Positions 54,382-63,841 of a stretch of 64,000 bases of DNA are shown here, piece by piece (the stretch's first letter is position 1; each line of letters opens with the position of its first letter). A model generated the notes under the pieces. It was not told the origin of the DNA and made no database searches. It saw only the letters and a list, made by a program, of their open reading frames with translations. The position numbers and the translations under genes were made by a program. The DNA comes from Pseudomonadota bacterium (GTDB lineage Bacteria > Pseudomonadota > Gammaproteobacteria > Burkholderiales > Rhodocyclaceae), in the NCBI GenBank assembly GCA_018241685.1, contig JAFEDJ010000013.1:62001-126000 (forward strand). Direction: 5' to 3'.

Positions 54382-54473
54382 CCGGACTGTTAATCCGTAG
54401 GTCCCTGGTTCGAGCCCAGGTCGAGGAGCCAAGACAAGCAAGCAGAAAAGCCAATCCGCAAGGGTTGGCTTTT
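54382..54473 (+). repeat. Right attachment repeat of the genomic island (92 bp)
   Basis: Exact copy of 28226-28317: the 3' part of tRNA-Asn from the anticodon stem through CCA plus the start of its terminator. No 5' half of the tRNA is present here, so this is the displaced fragment created by integration. Confidence 0.93.
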
Positions 54474-54490
54474 CTGCTTGCTTGTCTTGG
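54429..54490 (+). terminator. Complete tRNA-Asn terminator at the right junction
   Basis: Arms 54429-54454 and 54465-54490 are perfectly complementary over 26 bases (inner part AAAAGCCAA/TTGGCTTTT) around a ten-base loop. The complete hairpin here, against the truncated one at 28290, suggests that the chromosomal sequence downstream of tRNA-Asn resumes after 54473. No gene lies between here and the kinase start at 54710. Confidence 0.8.
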
Positions 54491-54709
54491 CGATTGCGGG
54501 TCCGGGGTTTCAATACGTACCGCCATCACGCAAATGAGCACGTCGAGGCGGCGATCTCTGACGATCAGCGGTCCCGCCGGGCGTTGAGATGAAATACCCG
54601 CTGAAGCATTCGCATGAGCGGCATGGCCTTGCCCCCCGGTCTCATGTCGGGCAATTTCCCCGGCGCTTTTGCGGCATCCTGTGGGTCGATCGAATTTGAC
54701 CGCCCTGCC

Positions 54710-56119
54710 ATGCTCCCCGCCCCCCGCCTGCGTCCCCTCGACCTCAAGCGCCATCTCTTTGTCCGCGTCAGCCTGTTCGCACTGATCGTGCTGCTGCTGG
54801 GTGCGGTGGTGACGCTGCTGGAGGCGCGCTACCGCGTGCATGATGACATCCAGCGTACGGGCGTGGCGATCCGCCAGCTCATTACCGAAGAGATCAATCG
54901 CAACTACTCGGCCTATGATGCCACCCTCGCCGAACTCAATCTTGACCTCACTGCCCTCAAGGCGATGGGGCAAGTGCTCGATTTCTGCATCGAGATGAGC
55001 GACTTTCACACCCACGCCACCCATCGCCAGTGCTTTGCCGAGGCCATCGACCTGCCGGCGCCGGTGGAGGCATTCATGCGCCGGGTCGTCGGCAGTGATG
55101 CGGAGTTCCGCGGCAGCATCGGGCAATACCCGGGCATCACCGGCGGGCAACTGGTGGTCACACCCAACTATGGACGGGAGGTGCTCGAACTGGCGCTGAA
55201 ACTGGGCAATCTGGTCGCGGTGAGCGTGATGATCCTGTTTCTCAGCTTCTTCGTGTATCGGCCGGTTCGCAACGCGCTGGCCCCCTCGGAGGCAATCCTC
55301 GGCACGCTCAGCCGGATGGAGGGAGGCGACCTCGAGGCCCGCATGCCCAGCTTCGCGCTCATCGAGCTCAACCGCATCGCCGAAGGCTTCAACCACTTGG
55401 CCGACCGCCTCGCCCGCACCATCCACAGCCAGCAGCGCCTCGCCCACCGGCTGCTGTCGGCGCGCGAGGAAGAGCGCCAACACCTGGCCAGGGAACTGCA
55501 TGACGAGTTTGGCCAATACTTGGCGTCCCTCAATGCCGAGGCGGCCTTCGCACGGGAACTCGCCGACGAAGGTGTGCCAGCCCTGCGCCCGTGTGTGGAC
55601 TCCATCGTCAAGACCGTCGCCCACATGATGGAAACCCTCCAGCAAATTCTCCACCGCCTGCGCCCCATCGGGCTCGAGGAGTTCGGGCTGGAGCCCAGCC
55701 TCCAGCAGCTCATCGCCGGCTGGAACCAGCGCAGCCGGGGAACGCACTTCACCCTCACCACCGGCGGCGGGCTCGAGGACCTTCCGGACAACATCAACGT
55801 GAGCCTCTACAGGATCATCCAGGAAAGCCTCACCAACGCCGTCCGCCACGGCCTGCCCGATCGGGTGGACGTGACCCTGCGAAGGAAGCCGGCCGGGCTG
55901 ATCCTCGAGATCCGTGACGACGGCCAGGGAGTCCGCAGCGGGGAGGACGCCGGCCAAGCCGGCAAGCCCGGCGGCTTCGGCCGGCTGGGCATGGAGGAGC
56001 GGGTGCTCGCACTGGGCGGCACCCTGCGCATCGCCCCGGCACCGGACCGGGGTACGCTGGTGAGCGTGCATCTGCCCTTCACGAGCACCGAAGAGACCGC
56101 CAACAAGGAGCCCCTGTGA
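54710..56119 (+). CDS. Membrane histidine kinase, UhpB/NarX-like (HisKA_3)
   Basis: The 469-aa sensor has a membrane span at about residues 17-38, a periplasmic domain of about 120 residues, a second span near 165-185 and a HAMP domain (SRMEGGDLEARMP). The HisKA_3 phospho-acceptor region is HLARELHDEFGQYLASL, and the HATPase domain follows (SLYRIIQESLTNAVRHG, GGFGRLGMEERV). ATG 54710 gives the standard N-terminus before the first span. It overlaps its response regulator by four bases. Given the neighbour, it may control the PQQ dehydrogenase; signal unknown. Confidence 0.92.
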   Translation: MLPAPRLRPLDLKRHLFVRVSLFALIVLLLGAVVTLLEARYRVHDDIQRTGVAIRQLITEEINRNYSAYDATLAELNLDLTALKAMGQVLDFCIEMSDFHTHATHRQCFAEAIDLPAPVEAFMRRVVGSDAEFRGSIGQYPGITGGQLVVTPNYGREVLELALKLGNLVAVSVMILFLSFFVYRPVRNALAPSEAILGTLSRMEGGDLEARMPSFALIELNRIAEGFNHLADRLARTIHSQQRLAHRLLSAREEERQHLARELHDEFGQYLASLNAEAAFARELADEGVPALRPCVDSIVKTVAHMMETLQQILHRLRPIGLEEFGLEPSLQQLIAGWNQRSRGTHFTLTTGGGLEDLPDNINVSLYRIIQESLTNAVRHGLPDRVDVTLRRKPAGLILEIRDDGQGVRSGEDAGQAGKPGGFGRLGMEERVLALGGTLRIAPAPDRGTLVSVHLPFTSTEETANKEPL

Positions 56120-56745
56120 TCCGAATCCTTCTCGTCGATGACCACGCGGTGGTCCGCGAAGGCTACCGCCGCCTTCTGGAGCGCCGTGCCGACCTGCGCG
56201 TGGAGGCCGAAGCCGGCTCCGCCGAGGAAGCGCTGCAGATCCTCCGTGAAGGCCAGCCTGATCTCACCATTCTGGATCTGTCCCTGCCCGGCATGGGCGG
56301 CATCGAGCTGACCCGACGCATTCTCCAGCGCCAGCCGGAAGCCAGCATCCTGGTCTTCAGCATGCACCGGGACCCGCTCTTCGCTGCCCAGGCGGTCCGC
56401 GCCGGGGCGCTGGGCTACGTGACCAAGAGCAGCAGCCCGGACGTGCTGATCCAGGCTGTGTACAAGGTAGCCCGGCGCGAAAAAGTGCTGAGCCCGGACA
56501 TCGCCCCGGAGATGGCGCTCACCCTGCTGGAAGGGGTCAGCAATCCGGCCGAGGAATTGTCCCCCAGGGAATTCGAGATCCTGCGCCTGCTCCTCGACGG
56601 GCTCGACGTCGAAGAGATCGGCAACATCCTCAACATCAGCCCGAAGACAGTGCAGAACGTGCACTATCAGATCAAGACCAAACTGGGCGTGCGTACGGAC
56701 CTCGAGCTCGCCCGGCTGGCCATGAAACTCAAGCTGATCGGCTGA
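56116..56745 (+). CDS. NarL/LuxR-family response regulator
   Basis: The 209-aa regulator starts at GTG 56116 (GTGA overlap with the kinase, AAGGAG five bases upstream). The receiver domain has VDDHAVV, the phospho-acceptor Asp in LTILDLSLPG and the conserved Lys in YVTKSSSPD. The C-terminal LuxR-type helix-turn-helix is EIGNILNISPKTVQNVHYQI. It is convergent with the PQQ dehydrogenase gene. Confidence 0.93.
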   Translation: MIRILLVDDHAVVREGYRRLLERRADLRVEAEAGSAEEALQILREGQPDLTILDLSLPGMGGIELTRRILQRQPEASILVFSMHRDPLFAAQAVRAGALGYVTKSSSPDVLIQAVYKVARREKVLSPDIAPEMALTLLEGVSNPAEELSPREFEILRLLLDGLDVEEIGNILNISPKTVQNVHYQIKTKLGVRTDLELARLAMKLKLIG

Positions 56746-56761
56746 GGGCCGGGGCCAGACC

Positions 56762-58522
56762 TCACCTTTTCAGGGTGTAGACCTGGAAGGTGTCGCCGGC
56801 CTTGTAGCCGAAGATCTGGTTGCCGCCCGCCGCCACGCCCACGTACTGCACGCCGTCGATCTGCCAGGTAATGGGCGGCGCATTGACGCCCGCATCCAGC
56901 TGGTCGCTCCACAGGGCCTTTCCGTTGGCGGCGTCGTAGGCGTTGAAGCGGCCGTTGCCCTCGCCCATGAAAACGAGGTTTCCCGCCGTGGCCAGCACCC
57001 CACCGACCAAGGGCTGGGCCGTCTTGTGCTGCCATTTCATCTTGCCGGTGGCGAGGTCGATGGCCGACAGTACGCCCCAGCGGGGCGCGTCCATCAGCGG
57101 CTCAAGCGTCGTGTACTCCACCGCGGGCTTGGCCGCGGTGGCGGGGATCACACGCTTGGTGTACTTCACCGGCCAGTGGATCGCCGGCACGTAGGCCACC
57201 AGTTGCTTGGCATCCACAGACGTGGGAGACCAGTTGATGCCGCCCAGCACGCCGGGCAAGATCACCTGCCCTTCCGGCGTGGGGTTGGTGAAGGTGTTCT
57301 GGTGGACGACGAATTCGTCCGACTTCTTCAGCAGCTCGCCCGTGAGGCGGTTGTGGATGTAGTACCAGCCGATCTTGGCGGCCTGGCCCACCGCCGGCAC
57401 GAGTTTGCCGTTGTGGGGGTAGTCGAACAGCACCGCCGGGCTCGCCACATCGTAGCCCCACTGGTCGTGGGGCACTTGCTGGTAATGCCAGCGGATCTTG
57501 CCCGTCTCTACGTCGAGGCACACCAGCGACACGGTGTAGAGGTTGTCGCCGGGCCGCGAGGTGCCGTCCATCTGCGGCGACGGATTGCCGGTGCCGAAAT
57601 AGAGCAGCCCGTTCTCGGAATCGATGGCTGGCGTGGACCACGCCGAACCGCCACCATAGCGCGCCGCGTCGGGATATTTGGGCAGGTCAGCGCGTTCCTT
57701 CTCGATGTCTCTATGGAGCGCCACGCCGTCCGGCGTGGTACGGCGGAACTCACCCTCCCAGTTGCTCGGAGCAATCGTGTCGAACTGCCACACCCGCTTG
57801 CCGGTGTTTGCGTCGAAAGCCGCCAGAAAGCCCGGTCGGCCGTAGTTGCCGGCAAACCCCACCACCGCCCCCAGCGGCGCCCCGTCCCGGTCGGAATCCA
57901 GGTGCAAGCCGTAACCCACGCCGGTCACCCCGATCAGCACCTTGCCCTTGTATACCACTGGGGCCATCGCAATACCCACGCCCGACTGCCCGGCGATGTT
58001 GGCCTTGCGCAGCGGGTCTGCCTCCGTGAGGGTGGAGACGGACTCCTGCCGGGCGCTGTCGGCGTCGGCCACCTCCACGTCCCACAGCACCTTGCCGGAC
58101 TTGGCATCCAGCGCCACCAGCCGTGCATCCACGGTGCCGATGAAGACCTTGCCGTCCGCCACCGCCACGCCCCGGTTGGCCGGCCCGCAGCACAGCGGGT
58201 AATCCTTTTTGCGCGGGTGCTCGTAGCGCCACAGTTGGCGGCCTGTCACCGCGTCCAGCGCGACCACCCCGTTGAAGGGCAGCGACAGATAGACGGTGCG
58301 ATCCACCATGATCGGTGTTGACTGGAAGGTGGCCTTCACGCCGCTGTGGTAAGCCCACGCCCGGGTGAGCTTACCCACGTTGCCGGTGTCGATCTGGTTC
58401 GGCGTGGCGTAGCGCTGGTTGCTGAGGTCGAGGCCGTAGGTCGGCCAGTCGATGTCGCCAGCAAAGGCCGGCGTGACCGCCAGGGCACAGAGGGCGGGAA
58501 GCAGTCGGATATGGATACGCAT
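56762..58522 (-). CDS. PQQ-dependent (quinoprotein) alcohol dehydrogenase
   Basis: Periplasmic eight-bladed propeller enzyme (586 aa) with a signal peptide (cleavage after TPAFA). Tryptophan-docking repeats include LDAVTGRQLWRYEH, LDAKSGKVLWDVEV and FDANTGKRVWQFDT. The vicinal cysteines of the disulfide ring over PQQ are in LCCGPANRG. In the active-site segment (PHDQWGYDVASP) the position where methanol dehydrogenases have the catalytic Asp of WDY reads Gly, with Asp two residues later, so substrate and metal (Ca or lanthanide) cannot be inferred. The next gene encodes the associated binding protein. Confidence 0.88.
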   Translation of the reverse strand: MRIHIRLLPALCALAVTPAFAGDIDWPTYGLDLSNQRYATPNQIDTGNVGKLTRAWAYHSGVKATFQSTPIMVDRTVYLSLPFNGVVALDAVTGRQLWRYEHPRKKDYPLCCGPANRGVAVADGKVFIGTVDARLVALDAKSGKVLWDVEVADADSARQESVSTLTEADPLRKANIAGQSGVGIAMAPVVYKGKVLIGVTGVGYGLHLDSDRDGAPLGAVVGFAGNYGRPGFLAAFDANTGKRVWQFDTIAPSNWEGEFRRTTPDGVALHRDIEKERADLPKYPDAARYGGGSAWSTPAIDSENGLLYFGTGNPSPQMDGTSRPGDNLYTVSLVCLDVETGKIRWHYQQVPHDQWGYDVASPAVLFDYPHNGKLVPAVGQAAKIGWYYIHNRLTGELLKKSDEFVVHQNTFTNPTPEGQVILPGVLGGINWSPTSVDAKQLVAYVPAIHWPVKYTKRVIPATAAKPAVEYTTLEPLMDAPRWGVLSAIDLATGKMKWQHKTAQPLVGGVLATAGNLVFMGEGNGRFNAYDAANGKALWSDQLDAGVNAPPITWQIDGVQYVGVAAGGNQIFGYKAGDTFQVYTLKR

Positions 58523-58550
58523 TTGTCGGTCCGGGTCTCGAAGGGCGTGC

Positions 58551-59399
58551 TCAGTTGGTGCGCGGGGTCACGCCGTAGCGCTTGAAGATGGCCGCCACGG
58601 TGCCATCCTTCTGCAGCTCACTCAGGGCTCCACTGAGCGCCGTGGCAAGCTCGTCAGCGTCGGCCTTCACCGCCATCCCAACAGCCCAGCGCTTGGGATT
58701 CAGTTCTCCCAGCTTGGCCTCCTCGACAGCAAAGCGGGTCTCGCCGACCAGAGCCCCCTCCAGCTCGGCCAATGGCGCCATCACTGCCGCCACGCTGTCT
58801 TCCTGCAGCGCTTTGACGGCCTCGCCGATGGAACGGAAATGGGTGATGTTGGAACGCAGCCGCCCCTGCAGCACGCCGCCCAGGAAGGAGTCGGCCAGCG
58901 TATCTCCCTCGACGCCGATCTTCTCGCGGGTAAACACCTCCAGCGCCACCGCCGCGGAGCCGCTGGGGGCCGGGATGCGGCTGGCCACCCGCGCCATGCC
59001 CATCACCTCCTGCTGGTAGGCGCCAAAGATGCGGGCCTGCTCGTTGTCCTTGGCGAACTCCGGGTCCACCGGTACGCGCAGCATCACGTCCGCCGGCTCG
59101 CCCCGCAGATAATGGCCTTTCCAGACCATGTTGCGCAGATCGTCCCCCATATCCTCGCCAGCCTTGAAACCGATGATATCGGCCTGCAGCCCCAGCTTGG
59201 CCGCCAGGGCCTGGCCCAGCTCCACGTCAATTCCTTTGCCCGCATCGGAATAGGGCGGGAAGTTGTTGTAGACGGCCACCTTCAGGCGGCCCCGCTTGTG
59301 GATCGCGTCCATTTGTTCGTCGGCGTGCGCCGGCAGATGACAGGTGAGCAGGACGGCGGCCAGTCCCAGCAAAAGCTGGCGGCGAGGGGAACGTTTCAT
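58551..59399 (-). CDS. Quinoprotein-dehydrogenase-associated substrate-binding protein
   Basis: Periplasmic solute-binding fold (SBP family 3, 282 aa) with a signal peptide (cleavage near LPAHA). It begins with GRLKVAVYNNFPPYSDAGKG, typical of MoxJ/XoxJ-like proteins that accompany PQQ dehydrogenases rather than ABC transporters; no permease genes are adjacent. It is first in the two-gene unit, 28 bases upstream of the dehydrogenase. A role in dehydrogenase activation or partner docking is inferred from the family. Confidence 0.85.
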   Translation of the reverse strand: MKRSPRRQLLLGLAAVLLTCHLPAHADEQMDAIHKRGRLKVAVYNNFPPYSDAGKGIDVELGQALAAKLGLQADIIGFKAGEDMGDDLRNMVWKGHYLRGEPADVMLRVPVDPEFAKDNEQARIFGAYQQEVMGMARVASRIPAPSGSAAVALEVFTREKIGVEGDTLADSFLGGVLQGRLRSNITHFRSIGEAVKALQEDSVAAVMAPLAELEGALVGETRFAVEEAKLGELNPKRWAVGMAVKADADELATALSGALSELQKDGTVAAIFKRYGVTPRTN

Positions 59400-59498
59400 C
59401 AGTAGTCTCCAGAAAGGCGAACGGGTTGGGAGTTGTTTTTGTCGTTCGCCCGGATTCTAGGCGCCGCCTCCAGCGGCGGGAGCACACGAGCACGGGGT

Positions 59499-59535
59499 CG
59501 GGCAATTTTGTCGGGCACGTCGGGCAAATTGCCCG
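59499..59535 (-). promoter_or_regulatory. Inverted repeat/operator upstream of the PQQ dehydrogenase unit
   Basis: CGGGCAATTT (59499-59508) and AAATTGCCCG (59526-59535) form a perfect 10-bp dyad, and TCGGGCA occurs three times within 28 bases. The site is about 100 bases upstream of the binding-protein gene, where an activator such as the adjacent NarL-type regulator could bind. The remaining bases from 59400 to 59808 show no gene. Confidence 0.5.
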
Positions 59536-59808
59536 AGAGATCCGGGAGCACCCCGCAACGTCCCCGGATCCGTCCTCCAGCTTGCACCCGTCCAGCGGCT
59601 AGACGTGGAGACAGACGCAAGCCCGGAACTGCGCGACCACGCCGACCTTCAAGCAAGGCCGGCAGCGAGTCTGCCGCCGAAGTCGGCCTGCGGCCCATCG
59701 CCGTCGATGATTAACTACGCTACCCTTCGCAAGACCAAGAACCTATCCTCGACGCGAGGGTACGGATTGAATCTCCACAACTTCCGCGGAAAGCTCCGGC
59801 TCATCCAC

Positions 59809-61899
59809 TCAACCCACCCGCCGGGTTCTTTCAGATAACCCGCTCAGCTTGAAACGGGCGACGACCTCCATCAATCCCTGGGCCTGAACTTCGAGACTTT
59901 CCGCAGCAGCGGCGGCCTGTTCCACCAATGCGGCATTCTGCTGGGTCACGTCATCCATCCGGGTGATGGCGTGGGTCACCTGCTCGATTCCCTGGCTTTG
60001 CTCACGGCTCGCCTCACTGATCCCGGCCAGCAGTTCGGCCACCTGCCCGAAGGCCGTCACGACCTCCTGCATCGCGGTCCCAGCTTCATCCACCTGCGTC
60101 GCACCGCCGGCAACCTTGTCGACGGACACAGCGATCAGTTCCTTGATCTCCCGCGCCGCCACCGCGCTACGTTGCGCCAGCGCGCGGACCTCGTTCGCCA
60201 CTACAGCAAATCCGCGCCCCTGCTCTCCAGCCCGGGCCGCCTCAACGGCGGCGTTCAGCGCCAGGATGTTGGTCTGAAAGGCGATACCGTCGATCACGCC
60301 GATGATGTCCGCAATCTTGCTCGAACTCTCGCGGATGTCCGCCATGGTTGCCACGACGCGCTGCACGGCGACTCCGCCGTGCACCACCGCATCGTTGGAC
60401 TGGCTCGCCAACAGGTTCGCACGCTGGGCGTTGTCGGCATTCTGCCTGACCGTGGCATTCAACTCCTCCATCGAACTGGCGGTTTCCTCAAGGCTGCTGG
60501 CCTGTTCTTCCGTCCTTCGGGACAGATCTGCATTACCAGCGGCAATCTCCTTGGTCGCGGTGTTGATCGCGACCGCAGCCCCCTGCAAGCCACCGATCGC
60601 CTCCCGCAGACGCGCCACTGTCGTGTTGGCATCGTCTCGCAAGCGGCCAAAGGCCCCTTGGTATTCACCCTCGATCCGCTGGGTGAGATCCCCACGCGCC
60701 AGCGCCTCGAGAATCCGCGACACCTCGCCCAGCCCGACATCGCTCACTTCCATCAGGCGGTTGAGCCCCTCGATCATCCGCCGGAATTCGTGATGGAAGG
60801 CCGCGGTATCGCCGCGGGCCTGGAAGTCGCCATTTGCAGCCGCATCCACCAGCGCCTGAATCTGCGCATTCACGCTGTGCAGCGAATCCTTCACCCCATC
60901 CATGGCTTCGGTAATGCGGGCCTGATGACCGGGCAGACGATCCATGTCCATCGACAGATCACCCACAGCGTAGCGTTTGACGACCTCGACCACCTGCCTG
61001 CTGACCGCGATGTGGGTCTGCACCAAGCCGTTGATCGAGCGGGCCATCGTCCCATAGACCCCTGGAAAACACCCGGCATCGATCCGATGTTCAACCATCC
61101 CCGCCTCATGTTGCCGGGCGTTCTCCGCCTGCGCCTCGGCAAACCCCCTGAACATCTCGACCATGCGCTGCATGGACTGCAGCAGTTGCCCGGTCTCATC
61201 CCGGCCTGCCACCTCGATCCGCTCAGGCAGATTACCGGCCGCCACCGCTTGGCTGATCGCCACGGCCTGGGCCAGGGGCCGACTTACACTGCGACTGATC
61301 CGCCAGGCGGCGAACGCACCGATCAAGACCATCAGGGCGGTGGCAACGCCGAGCCCCCTCTGCGTATCTGTCACTTCTGCATCGAAAGCCTGCTGCGCCT
61401 GCCGGGTTTCCGCCGACTGCAACTCCAGAAGTTTCGCAAAAGCCTCCCCGATGGGCTTATCGGCGCCGGCAATCGCCTTGTCCACGTCTGCCACCGTCGC
61501 ACCACTCGCCCGCATATCAACGACCTGCACGATTACCGCCCGATATTTCTGGCTGCCCGCGACAATCTCCTCCAGGGCGCGCTGGGCCTCGCCGCTTACC
61601 GGCCCCAGAGTTCGATAATCGCCGACGACGCGGTCGATCGCCGCCATGCTGCCGGCGAATTTCTGCGGATAGTCCCCGCCCCGAAGTACCGTGTTCTTGA
61701 AATAATGAATGCCGTTCCCGAGCGCTACCTGCCCCTGGTAAGCAAGCCGCTCCCGCGCCACCATCCGTCCTTCAAATTCACCAAAACGGGTACGCAGTTC
61801 CACGAGGTGGTAAAAGACCGCTATCGCAACGAACAGGCCGAGCGCCAGCACGAATCCGAATCCAAGGGCCAGGCGCCTGCCGATCGTCAAGTTGTTCAT
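59809..61899 (-). CDS. Methyl-accepting chemotaxis protein
   Basis: Chemoreceptor of 696 aa. It has a membrane span at about residues 9-30, a periplasmic helical-bundle domain (about 31-190), a second span near 192-212 and HAMP-like regions ([14 protein letters not shown]). A long signalling domain ends in the conserved tip ([20 protein letters not shown]) and a methylation-helix region [17 protein letters not shown] second HAMP/linker stretch between about 270 and 420 is longer than usual. Ligand unknown; no che genes are in the window. Confidence 0.94.
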   Translation of the reverse strand: MNNLTIGRRLALGFGFVLALGLFVAIAVFYHLVELRTRFGEFEGRMVARERLAYQGQVALGNGIHYFKNTVLRGGDYPQKFAGSMAAIDRVVGDYRTLGPVSGEAQRALEEIVAGSQKYRAVIVQVVDMRASGATVADVDKAIAGADKPIGEAFAKLLELQSAETRQAQQAFDAEVTDTQRGLGVATALMVLIGAFAAWRISRSVSRPLAQAVAISQAVAAGNLPERIEVAGRDETGQLLQSMQRMVEMFRGFAEAQAENARQHEAGMVEHRIDAGCFPGVYGTMARSINGLVQTHIAVSRQVVEVVKRYAVGDLSMDMDRLPGHQARITEAMDGVKDSLHSVNAQIQALVDAAANGDFQARGDTAAFHHEFRRMIEGLNRLMEVSDVGLGEVSRILEALARGDLTQRIEGEYQGAFGRLRDDANTTVARLREAIGGLQGAAVAINTATKEIAAGNADLSRRTEEQASSLEETASSMEELNATVRQNADNAQRANLLASQSNDAVVHGGVAVQRVVATMADIRESSSKIADIIGVIDGIAFQTNILALNAAVEAARAGEQGRGFAVVANEVRALAQRSAVAAREIKELIAVSVDKVAGGATQVDEAGTAMQEVVTAFGQVAELLAGISEASREQSQGIEQVTHAITRMDDVTQQNAALVEQAAAAAESLEVQAQGLMEVVARFKLSGLSERTRRVG

Positions 61900-62145
61900 G
61901 GTTCATTTTCCTCTGCTGACAGATGCGTCGGACGCCGCTCAAAACGACGCCCACTTCGGCCTTAACGGCAAGCAAGCGCTTTTTTTGATGGTGCTCCGTG
62001 GAGAACACACGTCGACCAGCTTGTCCTTCCCCGCACCGCCCCCCATAATTTTTGCAGGAAGGCGCTTGGCGTCTTGCCCCAGAACAAGGCCACAGGCCAC
62101 TGGGCGTCGTATAACGACGCCTGCCCGTATCCGTCCCGCACAGAG

Positions 62146-63234
62146 ATGAACCAGAGAGTCATTCCCCTCGCCGACGAGCGCCTGCTCGGGCAACTGCCCA
62201 AGATCCCGCGGGAACTCAACGCACCGACCGGCCACCTGCTCGACAGCCGGGGCCGCCCGGTGCGGGATCTGCGCATCTCTGTCACCGACCGCTGCAACTT
62301 CCGCTGCGTGTACTGCATGCCCAAGGCAGTGTTCGACAAGGACTACGCCTTCCTGCCGCGGGAGTCCCTGCTGTCCTTCGAGGAGATCACCCGCCTGGCC
62401 CGCCTGTTCGCCGCCCACGGCGTCAGCAAGATCCGCCTGACTGGCGGCGAGCCGCTGCTGCGCCGCAATCTGGAGCAGCTCATTGCCCAGCTGGCCGCCA
62501 TTCCGGGCCTTGAGGTCACGCTGACCACCAATGGCGTGCTGCTGCCCAAAAAGGCTGCGGCCCTCAAGGCGGCCGGCCTGAAGCGTGTCACCGTCAGCCT
62601 GGACTCCCTCGACGATACGGTCTTCCGCGCGATGAACGACATGGACGTGCCGGTCGCCGACGTGCTGAAGGGCATCGATGCCGCCACGGCCGCCGGGCTC
62701 GGGCCGATCAAGATCAACATGGTCGTCAAGCGCGGCCTCAACGACCACGAGATCCTGCCGCTGGCTCGCCACTTTCGTGGCAGCGGCCACATCCTGCGCT
62801 TCATCGAGTTCATGGACGTGGGCAGTTCCAACGGCTGGCGCATGGACGACGTCGTGCCGTCGGCCGAGGTCGTCCGCCGCATCCACGCCGAATTCCCGCT
62901 GGAGCCCGTCGATCCCAACTACACCGGCGAGGTGGCCGAACGCTGGCGCTACAAAGACGGCGGCGGCGAGATCGGCGTGATCTCCTCGGTCACCCAGGCC
63001 TTCTGCTCCACCTGTACGCGGGCCCGCCTGTCCACCGAGGGGCGCCTGTACACCTGCCTGTTCGCCCAGAGCGGCCACGACCTGCGCGCACTGCTGCGCA
63101 ACGGCCGCAGCGACGCCGAGCTGTCGGCCGCCATCGGCCACATCTGGCAGGGCCGCGGCGACCGCTACTCGGAGATCCGCACCGCCGAGACGGCCGCCCT
63201 GCGCAAGATCGAGATGTCCTACATCGGGGGCTGA
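62146..63234 (+). CDS. moaA: GTP 3',8-cyclase (molybdenum cofactor synthesis)
   Basis: Radical SAM enzyme for the first step of molybdopterin synthesis. The 362-aa protein has the N-terminal cluster motif [10 protein letters not shown] and the C-terminal cluster cysteines in [12 protein letters not shown] and YTCLF. It ends in the GG dipeptide (YIGG) required for activity. ATG 62146 ([17 protein letters not shown]) is preferred to the longer upstream reading, which lacks family similarity. Confidence 0.96.
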   Translation: MNQRVIPLADERLLGQLPKIPRELNAPTGHLLDSRGRPVRDLRISVTDRCNFRCVYCMPKAVFDKDYAFLPRESLLSFEEITRLARLFAAHGVSKIRLTGGEPLLRRNLEQLIAQLAAIPGLEVTLTTNGVLLPKKAAALKAAGLKRVTVSLDSLDDTVFRAMNDMDVPVADVLKGIDAATAAGLGPIKINMVVKRGLNDHEILPLARHFRGSGHILRFIEFMDVGSSNGWRMDDVVPSAEVVRRIHAEFPLEPVDPNYTGEVAERWRYKDGGGEIGVISSVTQAFCSTCTRARLSTEGRLYTCLFAQSGHDLRALLRNGRSDAELSAAIGHIWQGRGDRYSEIRTAETAALRKIEMSYIGG

Positions 63235-63235
63235 C

Positions 63236-63841
63236 ATGACGCTGCCCAGCAGAGACGACATCACCGGCCTGCTCCTCGCCGGCGGACTGGGGCGCCGCAT
63301 GGGTGGTATCGACAAAGGGCTGGCCCTGCTCGACGGACAGCCGCTGGCCGCCCACGTGCTGGCCCGCCTCGCGCCGCAGGTCGGCAGCATGCTCATCAAC
63401 GCCAACCGCAACGGCGACGCGTACACCCGCCTGGGCGCCACCGTCATCCCCGACCTGCAGGGCAATTTCGCCGGCCCCCTGGCCGGGCTGGAAGCTGGGC
63501 TCGTAGCCTGCCGGACGCCTTACCTGGCCTGCGCCCCGTGCGACTCGCCCTTCCTGCCCGCCGACCTGGTGCCACGCCTGGCCGACGCGCTAGCGGCCGG
63601 ACGGGCCAGCGTGGCGGTCGCCCGCACCGGTGAACAACTACATCCAGTCTTCGCGCTGATGCGCCGCGACGTGCTGGCCGACCTGCAGGCCTTCCTGCAC
63701 GCCGGCGGGCGCCGCATGGAAAGCTGGCTGCAAGGCCTGTGCTGGGTGGCCTGCAGCTTCGATGACAAAGCCGAGGCCTTCACCAACATCAACACGACGG
63801 ATGAACTCCGCGCCCACCATTCTGGAGATATCCCGCAGTGA
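63236..63841 (+). CDS. mobA: Molybdenum cofactor guanylyltransferase
   Basis: Adds GMP to molybdopterin to make the bis-MGD cofactor. The 201-aa protein has the nucleotide-binding signature LLAGGLGRRMGGIDKGL and the CDSPFLPADLV metal-binding segment. It starts one base after moaA and overlaps moeA by four. Confidence 0.94.
   Translation: MTLPSRDDITGLLLAGGLGRRMGGIDKGLALLDGQPLAAHVLARLAPQVGSMLINANRNGDAYTRLGATVIPDLQGNFAGPLAGLEAGLVACRTPYLACAPCDSPFLPADLVPRLADALAAGRASVAVARTGEQLHPVFALMRRDVLADLQAFLHAGGRRMESWLQGLCWVACSFDDKAEAFTNINTTDELRAHHSGDIPQ

Larger units (their letters stand above)
28226..54473 (+). mobile_element. Genomic island at tRNA-Asn (pipolin-like/composite, about 26 kb)
   Basis: The element is bounded by the 92-bp tRNA-Asn repeats. 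Contents: two unrelated tyrosine recombinases (40110 and 43076), a family B DNA polymerase, radC and other ICE-type genes, IS3 and IS5 remnants, a STAND nuclease, a Fic protein and a dynamin pair. Gene style, spacing and local base composition (A/T-rich at 49.4-54.2 kb) differ from the housekeeping flanks. Polymerase plus tyrosine recombinase plus tRNA repeats is the hallmark of pipolins. Two integrase types and two IS scars suggest nested or successive insertions. No conjugation genes are present, so it is not a complete ICE. Confidence 0.85.

Noticed and set aside
59971..61965. A 664-codon plus-strand frame opposite the chemoreceptor.
   Set aside because: The chemoreceptor tip and HAMP motifs on the minus strand are decisive; the plus frame has no motif.
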